Shown here: positions 25,451 through 34,056 of the stretch, piece by piece
Layout of the letters: every line of letters starts with the position of its first letter
How positions within the stretch are numbered: the first letter of the stretch is position 1
Source of the DNA: Proteobacteria bacterium UBA1148
Lineage (GTDB): Bacteria > Pseudomonadota > Gammaproteobacteria > Steroidobacterales > Rariloculaceae
Reading direction: 5' to 3'
Assembly (NCBI GenBank): GCA_002311835.1
Contig: DBZY01000094.1
Location: 44,669 to 82,596, forward strand
DNA length: 37,928 nucleotides
Program-made: the position numbers and the translations under genes
The notes under the pieces: generated by a model
Database searches by the model: none
What the model saw: the letters and a program-made list of their open reading frames with translations, nothing else
Told to the model about the DNA's origin: nothing

Positions 25451-26028
25451 GCAGTTTTTTCCTCTACATATGGGATCAATAGACCAAATCGAGCTATCGG
25501 ATCATTCATTTCTAAAGAGCTTTGCTTCATCTCCAATGGTAGGGGAAGAATTTCAGTTAAACGATACCCAACCCAGGCTGCATCAGCATAATTTTTCAAG
25601 GTGTTCTGATAGTGATTCCCTAGCTCACCTATCACGCTCTTCAGCAACCGAATCAGAAACTGATATTCATCTGGAACAGGGATTTTTGGCTCGTCTTCGA
25701 TAGACTTGATGGTACCGACATAGCAACCGTCCAGTTGTCGGTCCAAAAACTCTAGCTCGAAACGATACCTTCCCTCGGCCTTTATACATAAAAGTCCTTC
25801 ACTGCCTTGGTACCAGTCTACAATTTCAGCCACCGTGCCAATTTTGAAGGTATCTACAGGGCCCACCTCCGTACCACTCCGAATCAAGAGAACGCCAAAC
25901 CCAATATTCTCCCTCAGACATCGGCTCACCATGTCCAAGTAACGCGGCTCGAACACTCTCAACGGCAAAGGGCCTCCAGGGAAAAGTACTGTCTTCAACG
26001 GGAACAACGGTATATGCGCGGTACCCAT
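25447..26028 (-). CDS. Stand-alone Lon substrate-binding (LonN) domain protein
   Basis: The 193 residues form one Lon N-terminal domain: IPLFPLKTVLFPGGPLPLRVFEPRYLDMV at 6-34, then FGVLLIRSG and a helical C-terminus. No AAA+ or peptidase domain follows, so this is not a truncated lon; the length is normal for the stand-alone family. Its function is not established. It might recruit substrates or bind Lon. It sits 16 bp after mpl and overlaps hspQ by 4 bp (TTGA). Confidence 0.9.
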   Translation of the reverse strand: MGTAHIPLFPLKTVLFPGGPLPLRVFEPRYLDMVSRCLRENIGFGVLLIRSGTEVGPVDTFKIGTVAEIVDWYQGSEGLLCIKAEGRYRFELEFLDRQLDGCYVGTIKSIEDEPKIPVPDEYQFLIRLLKSVIGELGNHYQNTLKNYADAAWVGYRLTEILPLPLEMKQSSLEMNDPIARFGLLIPYVEEKTA

Positions 26029-26044
26029 AACACGAAACGATGTT

Positions 26045-27430
26045 TTAGACTCGTACTGATTCCGAGTCTTGACTCTTCAAGGATTGTTGAAGCAGTCTAG
26101 GTAGGCCTTGAAAGCCTCCGTTCGACATCATAACTACGTGATCCCCACTTTTCAGCTCCTCCAAGAGAACTCCGAGCATTTCGTTAACACTCCAAGTAAC
26201 TGAAAATTTTTCACCAAGTGATGCCAATGTTGACTCCGGGTTCCATGCCAAATCATCGGATCCCAACATATATATCAGATCTGCTTCACTGAGGGTTTTT
26301 TTCAAAGAATCTCGATGCAGACCCATTCGCATGGTGTTTGATCTAAGCTCTAGAACAATGACAATGCGGCAGTTGCTCTCCCGACATCTGAGCGCGCGAA
26401 TCGTCGCACGAATAGCCGTAGGGTGGTGAGCAAAATCATCGTAAAGGGTTATTCCCTTGAAGATGCCTCTCTTTTCTAGACGTCTTTTCACCCCTTTGAA
26501 CTTGGAAAGAGCCTCGAGCGCCACATCTACAGTGACACCTACATGAATAGCAGAACTCAAAGCTGCCAGCGCATTCTCCAGATTATGTAACCCGAGCAGG
26601 TTCCAATCAGCCTGTCCAACATTCTCCCCGTCTTTAAAAACACTAAACCGCGATTTCGCGCCGATGTGATCGTATCTCGCCGACCAATTGACTCCTTCTT
26701 CAGAACTGAAAGTCTCTACCGGTGTCCAAATACCTTTATTCAGCAAATTCGAAATGTTTTCATCCCGTCCGTTTACACTAATTAAACCGTTATTAGGAAC
26801 GGTTCTGAACAGTTGATGAAATTGCCAAAGTATGGCGTCTAGGTCAGCATATATATCAGCATGGTCATATTCGATATTCGTGACCGCAAGCGTGCGCGGT
26901 CGATAGTGAACAAATTTCGCACGCTTATCAAAGAACGCTGTGTCATACTCGTCCGCCTCAATGACAAAATATTCAGACTCTCCGAGCCGAGCTGATACGC
27001 CAAAATTGTGTGGCATCCCTCCTATAAGAAACCCCGGGGAGAGTCCGGCGTAATCGAGTATCCACGCCAACATACTGCTTGCTGTCGTCTTACCGTGAGT
27101 TCCTGCAACCGCGAGCACCCACTTGTCCTGCAAGAAATTGTTAAAAAGCCACTCTGGGCCAGAGTAATAGGGAAGTCCTGAATCAAGCAAAGCTTCTACC
27201 GCCGCGTTGCCTCTTGACAAAACGTTTCCAACAACCACGCAGTCCACACCATCTCTGGACGGAATCACGTCATACCCCTCGTGCAACTGGATACCTAACT
27301 TCCTCAGCTGGGTACTCATAGGGGGATAAACATCTTCATCCGAACCGGAGACTCGATGCCCTGCAGCTTTAGCTATCGCAGCAACGCCTCCCATGAAAGT
27401 TCCGCAGACCCCGAGTATGTGGACATGCAT
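26045..27430 (-). CDS. mpl: UDP-MurNAc:L-alanyl-gamma-D-glutamyl-meso-diaminopimelate ligase
   Basis: Mpl recycles the murein tripeptide by joining it to UDP-MurNAc. From the ATG at 27430 it has 461 residues. The N-terminus MHVHILGVCGTFMGGVAAIA is the Mur-ligase Rossmann part. The ATP loop GTHGKTT is at 110-116, followed by ADEYDTAFFD and the C-terminal DDFAHHPTAIRATI. These fit Mpl rather than MurC. The frame stays open to 27565, but that extra part overlaps the upstream gene. Start and upstream stop share one base. With murE, murA and lpoA it adds to the wall-synthesis theme. Confidence 0.95.
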   Translation of the reverse strand: MHVHILGVCGTFMGGVAAIAKAAGHRVSGSDEDVYPPMSTQLRKLGIQLHEGYDVIPSRDGVDCVVVGNVLSRGNAAVEALLDSGLPYYSGPEWLFNNFLQDKWVLAVAGTHGKTTASSMLAWILDYAGLSPGFLIGGMPHNFGVSARLGESEYFVIEADEYDTAFFDKRAKFVHYRPRTLAVTNIEYDHADIYADLDAILWQFHQLFRTVPNNGLISVNGRDENISNLLNKGIWTPVETFSSEEGVNWSARYDHIGAKSRFSVFKDGENVGQADWNLLGLHNLENALAALSSAIHVGVTVDVALEALSKFKGVKRRLEKRGIFKGITLYDDFAHHPTAIRATIRALRCRESNCRIVIVLELRSNTMRMGLHRDSLKKTLSEADLIYMLGSDDLAWNPESTLASLGEKFSVTWSVNEMLGVLLEELKSGDHVVMMSNGGFQGLPRLLQQSLKSQDSESVRV

Positions 27431-27945
27431 CAGCCGATCACCGGGAAAAAATACTCGCGCAACGTAAATGAAATTGCGACATACCCCATCACGATCAGAA
27501 CCCCCACAAAATATGCGTTCTGAAGCGCCCTCGACAGAACAAATCCGGCAACATCTATTGACCAAAGAAGCAGCAAAAAATATACAAACGCGCCCGCAGT
27601 AGGCTCTCCACCAGATGTCCTTGTTGCGTCAACCCAAGCCAGTATAGGCATCCTGATAATGCCTAGTAACGTCTCGGTTCCCAGCAGAGCGGTTGCTGTT
27701 TGGAGAAATCGATTGGAACGATTAAAGACTATAAGTACTAGCCAGATAAACCAGAGATAAAAGAAAGACTCAAGTATGATCAACCCTATAAGACTCTCTG
27801 CAGGGGCGCCAACAAGCAACGAAATAAAGCCTACCGCGAGGTAGGTAACAAAAGTTAGGCTAAGCAAAAAACGCGACGCAGGGAGTTCGCTTGGATCACG
27901 ACGGTGCAAAGCGATTTCAGAAAATACCTGTATTAGACGCCACAA
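27430..27945 (-). CDS. Multi-pass membrane protein of unknown function
   Basis: I do not recognise this protein with confidence. The 171 residues begin with a short amphipathic stretch and a charged RRDPSELPAS segment, followed by about five hydrophobic spans (near 26-46, 50-74, 82-104, 117-139 and 144-163). The overall look recalls small Yip1-like bacterial membrane proteins, but no catalytic motif is visible. The start is TTG at 27945, nine bases after AGGGG; upstream in frame there is a stop. It is the first gene of the unit with mpl, the LonN protein and hspQ, and its stop shares one base with the mpl ATG. Coupling to mpl hints at a cell-wall link, unproven. Confidence 0.75.
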   Translation of the reverse strand: MWRLIQVFSEIALHRRDPSELPASRFLLSLTFVTYLAVGFISLLVGAPAESLIGLIILESFFYLWFIWLVLIVFNRSNRFLQTATALLGTETLLGIIRMPILAWVDATRTSGGEPTAGAFVYFLLLLWSIDVAGFVLSRALQNAYFVGVLIVMGYVAISFTLREYFFPVIG

Positions 27946-27964
27946 ATCTGTACACCCCTACCTT

Positions 27965-27979
27965 TGGTTAAAATAACCA
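27965..27979. repeat. Inverted repeat in the divergent mpl-unit/rnd region
   Basis: TGGTTA-AAA-TAACCA is a perfect 6-bp inverted repeat with a 3-bp centre. It lies midway in the 57 bp between the divergently transcribed membrane-protein gene and rnd. The place and symmetry suit an operator serving both genes. No regulator is suggested by the sequence. Confidence 0.4.
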
Positions 27980-28002
27980 GAAACCAAGTGTAAAAGAAAC
28001 TC

Positions 28003-29085
28003 ATGAGAGACACAGATCTTTTAATTGACAACACAAAATCACTGGCTAATTTAATTTCTAGTAGCCTTGCAGAGACAATTATCTCACTAGACACAGAGTT
28101 TTTGCGGGAGCGCACGTACTTTCCTCAGCTCTGTCTAATACAAGTAGCCACACCACAGCTAACAGCCTATGTCGACTGTCTAGCAGATCTGGATCTACAA
28201 CCACTCTTGGAGTACCTGCTTGAGCCTCAGAGAATTTGGCTTTTACACAGTGCACGACAAGATCTGGAAGTAATCCATCAGCACTCGGATGAATTACCAA
28301 ACCAGCTCATTGATTCTCAGATAGCGGCTGGGTTACTCGGCTACGCACCGCAGATTGGCCTACAAAATCTCCTTGAAGAGGTTCTGAATGTCAAACTTGA
28401 CAAAACCCTCGCTAGAACAAATTGGGCTGACCGACCATTACCCGGGCCCGCAATTCAATATGCTTTAGATGACGTACGTTATCTTTCTATTTTGTGGGAA
28501 ACCTTGAGATCAGAGTTAGAGCATCGCAATCGCCTAGGCTGGCTAGAAGAGGATTGTCATCTGGCTTTGAATGCTCCCTTGGTTACTCCAGCAGTTACAC
28601 TATGGGCGCGCTTGAAAGGATTGGGTTCTATGGAAGACAGCGCTAAATATGCCGCTCTTTCTTTGGTAGAGTGGCGCGAAAAATGTGCGCAGAAGTTAAA
28701 TCGCCCCCGACGGTGGATACTAAGCGACGCATTACTTTTGCGTATCGCCAGAACATTACCAACAACTCAAAAAAAACTAGCGTCAATTGCTGAGATGCCA
28801 CAGCATCTTACGGAACGTTTTGGTGCCGAAATTCTCGCAGCCACTACTAATCATGATCAGTCTGAGAGAACAAGCTTCATAGAAAAACAATTAGATAAGC
28901 CTCGCCCTGATAAAAATAAGCTGAAACAACTTCAGGATGACTTTAAACGGAGAGCACAAGAACTCGGAATTCATCCAGAGATCCTAGCGACACGCAAGGA
29001 ACTGAGTGAGTTGATTGTCGGAACAGCCTCCGGGCGAGTGGCGAAGGGCGGATGGCGGTGGGATGTGTTAAGTGACCTAATCTGA
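28003..29085 (+). CDS. rnd: Ribonuclease D
   Basis: RNase D is a 3'-5' exoribonuclease that trims tRNA and other stable RNA precursors. The 360 residues contain a DEDDy nuclease domain with Asp30 and Glu32 in LDTEFLRE, Asp87 in HSARQDLEVI, and Tyr153 with Asp157 in YALDDV. The C-terminal part has HRDC-type helices (about 210-290 and onwards). All catalytic residues are present. Its last 9 bp overlap the 3' end of adk on the other strand. It is functionally close to rnpB, earlier in the window, in tRNA maturation. Confidence 0.95.
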   Translation: MRDTDLLIDNTKSLANLISSSLAETIISLDTEFLRERTYFPQLCLIQVATPQLTAYVDCLADLDLQPLLEYLLEPQRIWLLHSARQDLEVIHQHSDELPNQLIDSQIAAGLLGYAPQIGLQNLLEEVLNVKLDKTLARTNWADRPLPGPAIQYALDDVRYLSILWETLRSELEHRNRLGWLEEDCHLALNAPLVTPAVTLWARLKGLGSMEDSAKYAALSLVEWREKCAQKLNRPRRWILSDALLLRIARTLPTTQKKLASIAEMPQHLTERFGAEILAATTNHDQSERTSFIEKQLDKPRPDKNKLKQLQDDFKRRAQELGIHPEILATRKELSELIVGTASGRVAKGGWRWDVLSDLI

Positions 29086-29742
29086 TTCGGTGACTCGTGA
29101 ACCTACAAGCACTTTTCTAAGGCGAGTGTAAACCTCGTCAGCACTGGTCTCAGCATCGACAACCTGCAGCAATCCACATTCTCGATAATAGGCGATAAGT
29201 GGCTCTGTCTCTCGTTCGTACACTCCCAAGCGAGTCCTTATTGTGTCCTCATTATCGTCGTCACGTCGAATTAATTTACCACCGGCTTCAATACACTCAT
29301 CTAGATCCTGTTGGGAAGAAAAATGAACATTTAACAACTTTCCAGTTTTTGAGCACGTACGACGCCCCGTCAATCGCTTCATCAGAGCTTCGCGGCTGAC
29401 ATCCATAAATACGGTCGCGTCAAGCACCTGACCGAGATCTGACAATACTACATCCAAACCTTCCGCTTGAATTTGGTTCCTAGGGAAACCGTCCAGCACA
29501 TAGCCAGATCCAGCTGCGGGCGCACTAAGTCTCTCTTTAATCATCTCCAACACGATACTATTAGAGACAAGCTCGCCCGCGTCCATAGCTATTTTGGCCT
29601 GGAGCCCTAACTCCGAGCCAGAAACAACCGCCTCGCGCAACAGATCACCCATGGAAACCTGGGGTAGCCCTAAATCCTTCTGCAGGCGCTGAGCTTGGGT
29701 CCCCTTTCCTGACCCTGGCGCCCCGAGCAAAATGATTCGCAT
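29077..29742 (-). CDS. adk: Adenylate kinase
   Basis: Adk converts ATP and AMP to two ADP. The 221 residues have the P-loop GAPGSGKGTQ (7-16), the AMP-binding DGFPRN (84-89) and a long LID domain (about 126-164) with GRRTCSKTGK and RRDDDNEDTIRTRL. At the four LID positions that bind zinc in Gram-positive enzymes it has Cys130, Thr133, Cys150 and Ala153, half of a zinc site. GGAG lies 7 nt before the ATG. It diverges from pfp and collides with rnd. Adk activity regenerates ADP beside PPi-metabolising genes. Confidence 0.96.
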   Translation of the reverse strand: MRIILLGAPGSGKGTQAQRLQKDLGLPQVSMGDLLREAVVSGSELGLQAKIAMDAGELVSNSIVLEMIKERLSAPAAGSGYVLDGFPRNQIQAEGLDVVLSDLGQVLDATVFMDVSREALMKRLTGRRTCSKTGKLLNVHFSSQQDLDECIEAGGKLIRRDDDNEDTIRTRLGVYERETEPLIAYYRECGLLQVVDAETSADEVYTRLRKVLVGSRVTESD

Positions 29743-29875
29743 AATGGTACTCCGGAAGATTTGCTCATAACGTATGGCATTTAAAACTAACTTGGCAAAC
29801 GCGCATGGTCAAACCGAGCCATCTGTTTGGTATCCTGCTGTACTAATTGAGTGAAATTGACTGCAAGGAGGTATC

Positions 29876-31138
29876 GTGAAACAGAACGGATTTTATGCTC
29901 AATCTGGTGGCGTAACCGCTGTTATTAACGCCACAGCTTGTGGTGTTTTAGAAACTGCTCGGAAACGAAAGGGAGAAATTGGAAAGATTTTTGCTGGCCG
30001 AAATGGGATTATCGGCGCGCTCACGGAAGACATGATTGATACAAGTAGGGAATCTGCACGGACAATCGCAGCACTACGACACACACCAGGAGGAGCGTTC
30101 GGATCTGCGCGCTATAAACTGAAGGGACTAGAGGAGAACCACGCAGAGTACGACCGCTTGATCGAGGTATTTAAGGCTCACAATATTGGTTATCTTTTTT
30201 ATAACGGCGGTGGGGACTCCATGGATACCGCCCAGAAGGTTTCTCAGATCGGAAACAAGCTAGGCTTCCCTGTAACCTGCGTGGGTATCCCAAAAACCGT
30301 CGACAATGATCTACCTGTGACAGACAACTGCCCGGGCTTTGGCTCGGTGGCGAAATACGTTGCAATATCAACGCGCGAGGCAGCATTGGATGTCGCATCC
30401 ATGGCAAAAACATCCACCAAGGTTTTCATTCTGGAAGTCATGGGTCGACACGCGGGATGGATAGCTGCTGCGGGAGGGCTCGCTGGCCAAGGCCGCAGTG
30501 AAGCGCCTCATATCATTCTCTTTCCAGAAATCCCATTTGAGGAAACACGATTCTTGTCTCGAGTAAACGAATGTGTAGGTCGTTACGAGTATTGCGTAAT
30601 TGTGGTTTCTGAAGGTACTCGCTATGCAAACGGCCGATTTCTTGCCGAGGCAGGAGCTCGAGATGCTTTCGGACATGCGCAGTTGGGAGGTGTTGCCTCT
30701 ACAGTAGCAACTTTGATACGGGACAAACTAGGCTTTAAATATCATTACGCAATCGCAGACTACTTGCAGCGTTCAGCTAGACACATCGCTTCGAAAGTTG
30801 ATGTTGAGCAAGCATATGCTGTCGGTCAAAAAGCTGTTGAATTTGCGCTCAAAGGACAGAACGCAATTATGCCAATCATCGTCCGCACCTCGAATACACC
30901 TTACCGATGGACGATCGGTCAAGTACCACTCAAGCGCGTCGCAAACAAAGAAAAGATGATGCCCCGAACGTTTATCAGTCGAGATGGATTCTCCATAACA
31001 AAGCCCTGCCGGCGCTACCTTGAACCACTGATACAGGGAGAAGATTACCCGCCATACCGTAAGGGCCTTCCCTACTATACCGAGTTACGTAATGTTGCTG
31101 TCCCACCAAGGTTGGGGAATCGCTTTATGCTAAGATAG
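29876..31138 (+). CDS. pfp: Pyrophosphate-dependent 6-phosphofructokinase
   Basis: This enzyme phosphorylates fructose 6-phosphate with PPi and works reversibly in glycolysis and gluconeogenesis. The 420 residues match the long PPi-type family. The phosphoryl-donor loop reads GGGDS (111-115) with Asp114, and the catalytic segment is PKTVDND (139-145) with Lys140 and Asp143. In ATP enzymes these positions are Gly (GGDGS and PGTIDND). The later MGRHAGW is the sugar-phosphate site. The start is GTG at 29876, directly after a full AAGGAGGT (29865-29872). The hppA gene follows, as in Methylococcus, where the two are cotranscribed. Confidence 0.93.
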   Translation: MKQNGFYAQSGGVTAVINATACGVLETARKRKGEIGKIFAGRNGIIGALTEDMIDTSRESARTIAALRHTPGGAFGSARYKLKGLEENHAEYDRLIEVFKAHNIGYLFYNGGGDSMDTAQKVSQIGNKLGFPVTCVGIPKTVDNDLPVTDNCPGFGSVAKYVAISTREAALDVASMAKTSTKVFILEVMGRHAGWIAAAGGLAGQGRSEAPHIILFPEIPFEETRFLSRVNECVGRYEYCVIVVSEGTRYANGRFLAEAGARDAFGHAQLGGVASTVATLIRDKLGFKYHYAIADYLQRSARHIASKVDVEQAYAVGQKAVEFALKGQNAIMPIIVRTSNTPYRWTIGQVPLKRVANKEKMMPRTFISRDGFSITKPCRRYLEPLIQGEDYPPYRKGLPYYTELRNVAVPPRLGNRFMLR

Positions 31139-31142
31139 CGCG

Positions 31143-31165
31143 CCTTTCGCAGGCACTGTGAAAGG
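31143..31165 (+). repeat. Strong hairpin directly after pfp
   Basis: CCTTTCGCA and TGTGAAAGG pair over 9 bp, with one G-T wobble, around the loop GGCAC. The hairpin begins 5 bp after the pfp stop. No T-run follows, so it is not a standard terminator. It could protect the pfp message or partly stop transcription before hppA. The following 188 bp up to hppA hold no gene I can support. Confidence 0.55.
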
Positions 31166-31353
31166 TCGAGAGACTTAACAAAATAGGTCCGAACCAAACA
31201 CAATGCACTCCATAACACCCAGGTCATTTTCTGGCCGTGAGTGCTTGTGGGTTCGTTCATGGGTAAATTTCTCTGTCGCCTCCGTACAGATCGGATGTCG
31301 ATCAAACGTCGGTGCTGCAAATTTTGGATACGGATGAGTTGGGAGGAAACGGA

Positions 31354-33366
31354 ATGAATCTGGATATTGCGCTTTGGTTCTCTTTAGGTGCTTCACTATT
31401 AGCTGTGCTGTACGGCATGGTCTCTATTACTTGGGTACTTGGTCGCCCATCAGGTAACGAGCGCATGCAGGAAATCGCCTCGGCAATACAAGAAGGCGCC
31501 AAGGCGTACATGAACCGGCAGTATCTAACCATTGGTAGCGTCGGAGTGGTACTACTAGTCACCCTGGGAATCGTAATTGATTGGGCTACAGCTATCGGCT
31601 TTGGAATTGGAGCCATATTTTCCGCGCTAGCAGGCTATATAGGGATGTACGTTTCTGTTCGAGCAAATGTGCGGACAGCTGAAGCGGCCACTCAGGGCAT
31701 AAATCCCGCCCTGCAAATTGCTTTTCGTGGCGGCGCCGTCACTGGATTGCTGGTTGTCGGCCTCGGACTTCTGGGTGTGGCCGGTTACTACGCAACTCTC
31801 CAAACCATGGGAATGGCAGAAACAGACATTCTAAATGCCTTGGTGGGCCTCGCATTTGGTGGTTCTCTAATTTCAATTTTTGCCCGTTTAGGCGGAGGCA
31901 TCTTTACAAAGGGCGCGGACGTCGGTGCTGATTTAGTAGGCAAAGTAGAGGCGGGTATTCCGGAGGACGACCCCCGTAACCCGGCTGTCATTGCAGACAA
32001 TGTTGGAGATAACGTCGGTGACTGTGCCGGTATGGCTGCAGATCTTTTTGAGACGTATGCGGTAACTCTCATTGCTACTATGCTCTTGGGTGGGCTGACC
32101 GCCGCCTCACTGGGGGCTAACGCGGTGCTCTACCCGATGGTTCTTGGCGGAGTGTCCATTATCGCTTCTATCGTCGGAACATTTTTTGTAAGCACAAGTA
32201 GTGGCAAGATAATGAGAGCGCTCTACAAAGGCGTCATTGTCTCAGGCGTTTTAGCTGCGATAGCTTTTTATCCAATTACCAATGCGCTCATGGGTGGAGA
32301 CGCTACAAATCTCTATTTTGCGGCTTTGATAGGCCTAGCATTAACAGCTGCCATGGTTTTCATAACCGAATACTACACTGGCACAGAATTTGAACCGGTG
32401 AAGAGAATAGCAAGTGCGTCCACAACGGGTCATGCGACTAACATAATTGCAGGACTCGGTCTTTCGATGAAGGCCACAGCCTGGCCAGTAATTGCAGTCT
32501 GCGCGTCGATATGGGGCGCCTTTGAACTAGCGGGGCTATACGGAATCGCTATTGCAGCAACCAGTATGTTATCCATGGCTGGGATGATTGTTGCTCTTGA
32601 TGCATTCGGCCCCATCACTGATAACGCTGGGGGTATTGCTGAAATGGCGGAGCTACCCGCTGATGTACGAAAAGTAACTGATGCGCTAGATGCGGTTGGG
32701 AACACTACAAAGGCAGTAACAAAAGGTTATGCCATTGCTTCCGCCGGCCTGGCCGCCCTCGTGCTCTTTTCCGACTACACGCACGCTCTGGAAGCAGTCG
32801 GCCTTGGTACAGTTCAGTTTGATCTGTCTGATCACAGAGTCATTATTGGACTCTTCATCGGGGGACTCGTCCCATTCCTTTTCGGCGCATTAGCTATGGA
32901 GGCTGTGGGACGTGCAGCCGGATCGGTCGTGGAAGAAGTAAGGCGACAGTTCAGAGAACTTCCCGGGATAATGGACGGCACTGCCAAGCCTGACTACTCC
33001 ACCGCTGTCGACCTACTGACAAAATCAGCAATCAAAGAAATGATTATCCCCTCACTCCTGCCTGTACTGGTACCGATCATCGTGGGCCAGTTGCTCGGAC
33101 CGGAAGCATTAGGCGGCTTACTACTAGGGACCATCGTAACTGGTTTATTTCTCGCAATCTCAATGACGACAGGTGGCGGCGCATGGGATAACGCGAAGAA
33201 ATATATTGAAGACGGCAATCTTGGGGGCAAGGGCTCGGAAGCACACAAGGCCGCTGTCACAGGGGACACTGTGGGCGATCCGTACAAAGATACCGCTGGT
33301 CCAGCCATCAACCCTCTCATCAAGATTATCAATATCGTGGCACTATTGTCAGTGCCTTTGCTGTAG
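31354..33366 (+). CDS. hppA: K+-independent H+-translocating membrane pyrophosphatase
   Basis: This integral membrane pump couples PPi hydrolysis or synthesis to proton movement. From the ATG at 31354, 7 nt after GGGAGG, it has 670 residues and about 15-16 membrane spans. The substrate site is visible in DVGADLVGKVEAGIPEDDPRNP and DNVGDNVGDCAGMAADLFE, and again near the C-terminus in GDTVGDPYKDTAGPA. The sequence GNTTKA (449-454) places Lys453 where K+-dependent enzymes have Ala, so it should not need potassium. The frame extends to 31312, but without a better start. It lies after pfp, with which it shares PPi. Confidence 0.96.
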   Translation: MNLDIALWFSLGASLLAVLYGMVSITWVLGRPSGNERMQEIASAIQEGAKAYMNRQYLTIGSVGVVLLVTLGIVIDWATAIGFGIGAIFSALAGYIGMYVSVRANVRTAEAATQGINPALQIAFRGGAVTGLLVVGLGLLGVAGYYATLQTMGMAETDILNALVGLAFGGSLISIFARLGGGIFTKGADVGADLVGKVEAGIPEDDPRNPAVIADNVGDNVGDCAGMAADLFETYAVTLIATMLLGGLTAASLGANAVLYPMVLGGVSIIASIVGTFFVSTSSGKIMRALYKGVIVSGVLAAIAFYPITNALMGGDATNLYFAALIGLALTAAMVFITEYYTGTEFEPVKRIASASTTGHATNIIAGLGLSMKATAWPVIAVCASIWGAFELAGLYGIAIAATSMLSMAGMIVALDAFGPITDNAGGIAEMAELPADVRKVTDALDAVGNTTKAVTKGYAIASAGLAALVLFSDYTHALEAVGLGTVQFDLSDHRVIIGLFIGGLVPFLFGALAMEAVGRAAGSVVEEVRRQFRELPGIMDGTAKPDYSTAVDLLTKSAIKEMIIPSLLPVLVPIIVGQLLGPEALGGLLLGTIVTGLFLAISMTTGGGAWDNAKKYIEDGNLGGKGSEAHKAAVTGDTVGDPYKDTAGPAINPLIKIINIVALLSVPLL

Positions 33367-33398
33367 GACACTAGGACGGTTTATTTGCGAAATATCTA

Positions 33399-34049
33399 AT
33401 GAATATAGAGGACGCAAGAACCCAGATGCTTCGGCAACAGATCCGTGCCTGGGAGGTTTTAGATGACCGTGTCCTGGGTGTTCTCGGCCGAACTCAGCGC
33501 GAACTCTTTGTCCCAGAGGCTTACCGCGATCTAGCTTTCGCAGACATGGACATTCCACTGCCCCACTCTCAACAAATGATGTCCCCAAAGCTTGAAGGGC
33601 GACTCCTCCAATCCCTTGATCTGAAGCCTGAAGATTCTGTCCTAGAAATCGGCACAGGCAGCGGCTTTTTGACAGCTTGTCTTGCAAACCTATCAGATAG
33701 TGTCTTAAGCGTTGACATCTTTTCGGATTTCACCATAGATGCTCGCAAAAAACTCAACCAAATAAACATTAAGAATGCCGAGTTACGTACCGAAGATATA
33801 TTTGATCTGAGCGAGACAATGCAATTTGATGCCATTGCTGTTACAGGCTCCATTCCTGAACTCGACGATCACTTCATCCAAATGCTACGTCCTGGAGGCA
33901 GGCTTTTCGTAATAGTTGGTCGGACGCCTGTAATGGAGGCTCTTTTAATTACTGCGCCTGGCGATGGGGAATGTACTCATGAAAGTTTGTTCGAGACCGA
34001 GATCCCCCCACTATTAAACACAACAGAGTCTGAACTTTTCGTACTCTAA
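33399..34049 (+). CDS. pcm: Protein-L-isoaspartate O-methyltransferase family protein
   Basis: The family methylates isoaspartyl residues in aged proteins and starts their repair. The 216 residues begin RTQMLRQQIRAWEVLDD, with LFVPEAYRDLAFAD and the SAM-binding VLEIGTGSGFLTACLA (about 86-101). The usual QTISQP substrate loop is replaced by QQMMSPKLEGRLLQ, which marks the second, less-studied Pcm subfamily, so activity on isoaspartate is an inference. It lies 32 bp after hppA and 7 bp before a rhodanese. In pseudomonads a similar pcm-rhodanese pair precedes tolC. Confidence 0.85.
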   Translation: MNIEDARTQMLRQQIRAWEVLDDRVLGVLGRTQRELFVPEAYRDLAFADMDIPLPHSQQMMSPKLEGRLLQSLDLKPEDSVLEIGTGSGFLTACLANLSDSVLSVDIFSDFTIDARKKLNQINIKNAELRTEDIFDLSETMQFDAIAVTGSIPELDDHFIQMLRPGGRLFVIVGRTPVMEALLITAPGDGECTHESLFETEIPPLLNTTESELFVL

Positions 34050-34056
34050 ATTTTTT

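Noticed and set aside
25447..26028. Truncated lon protease pseudogene
   Set aside because: The product has the normal length and a clean end for the stand-alone LonN family, with no trace of ATPase or peptidase sequence after it.
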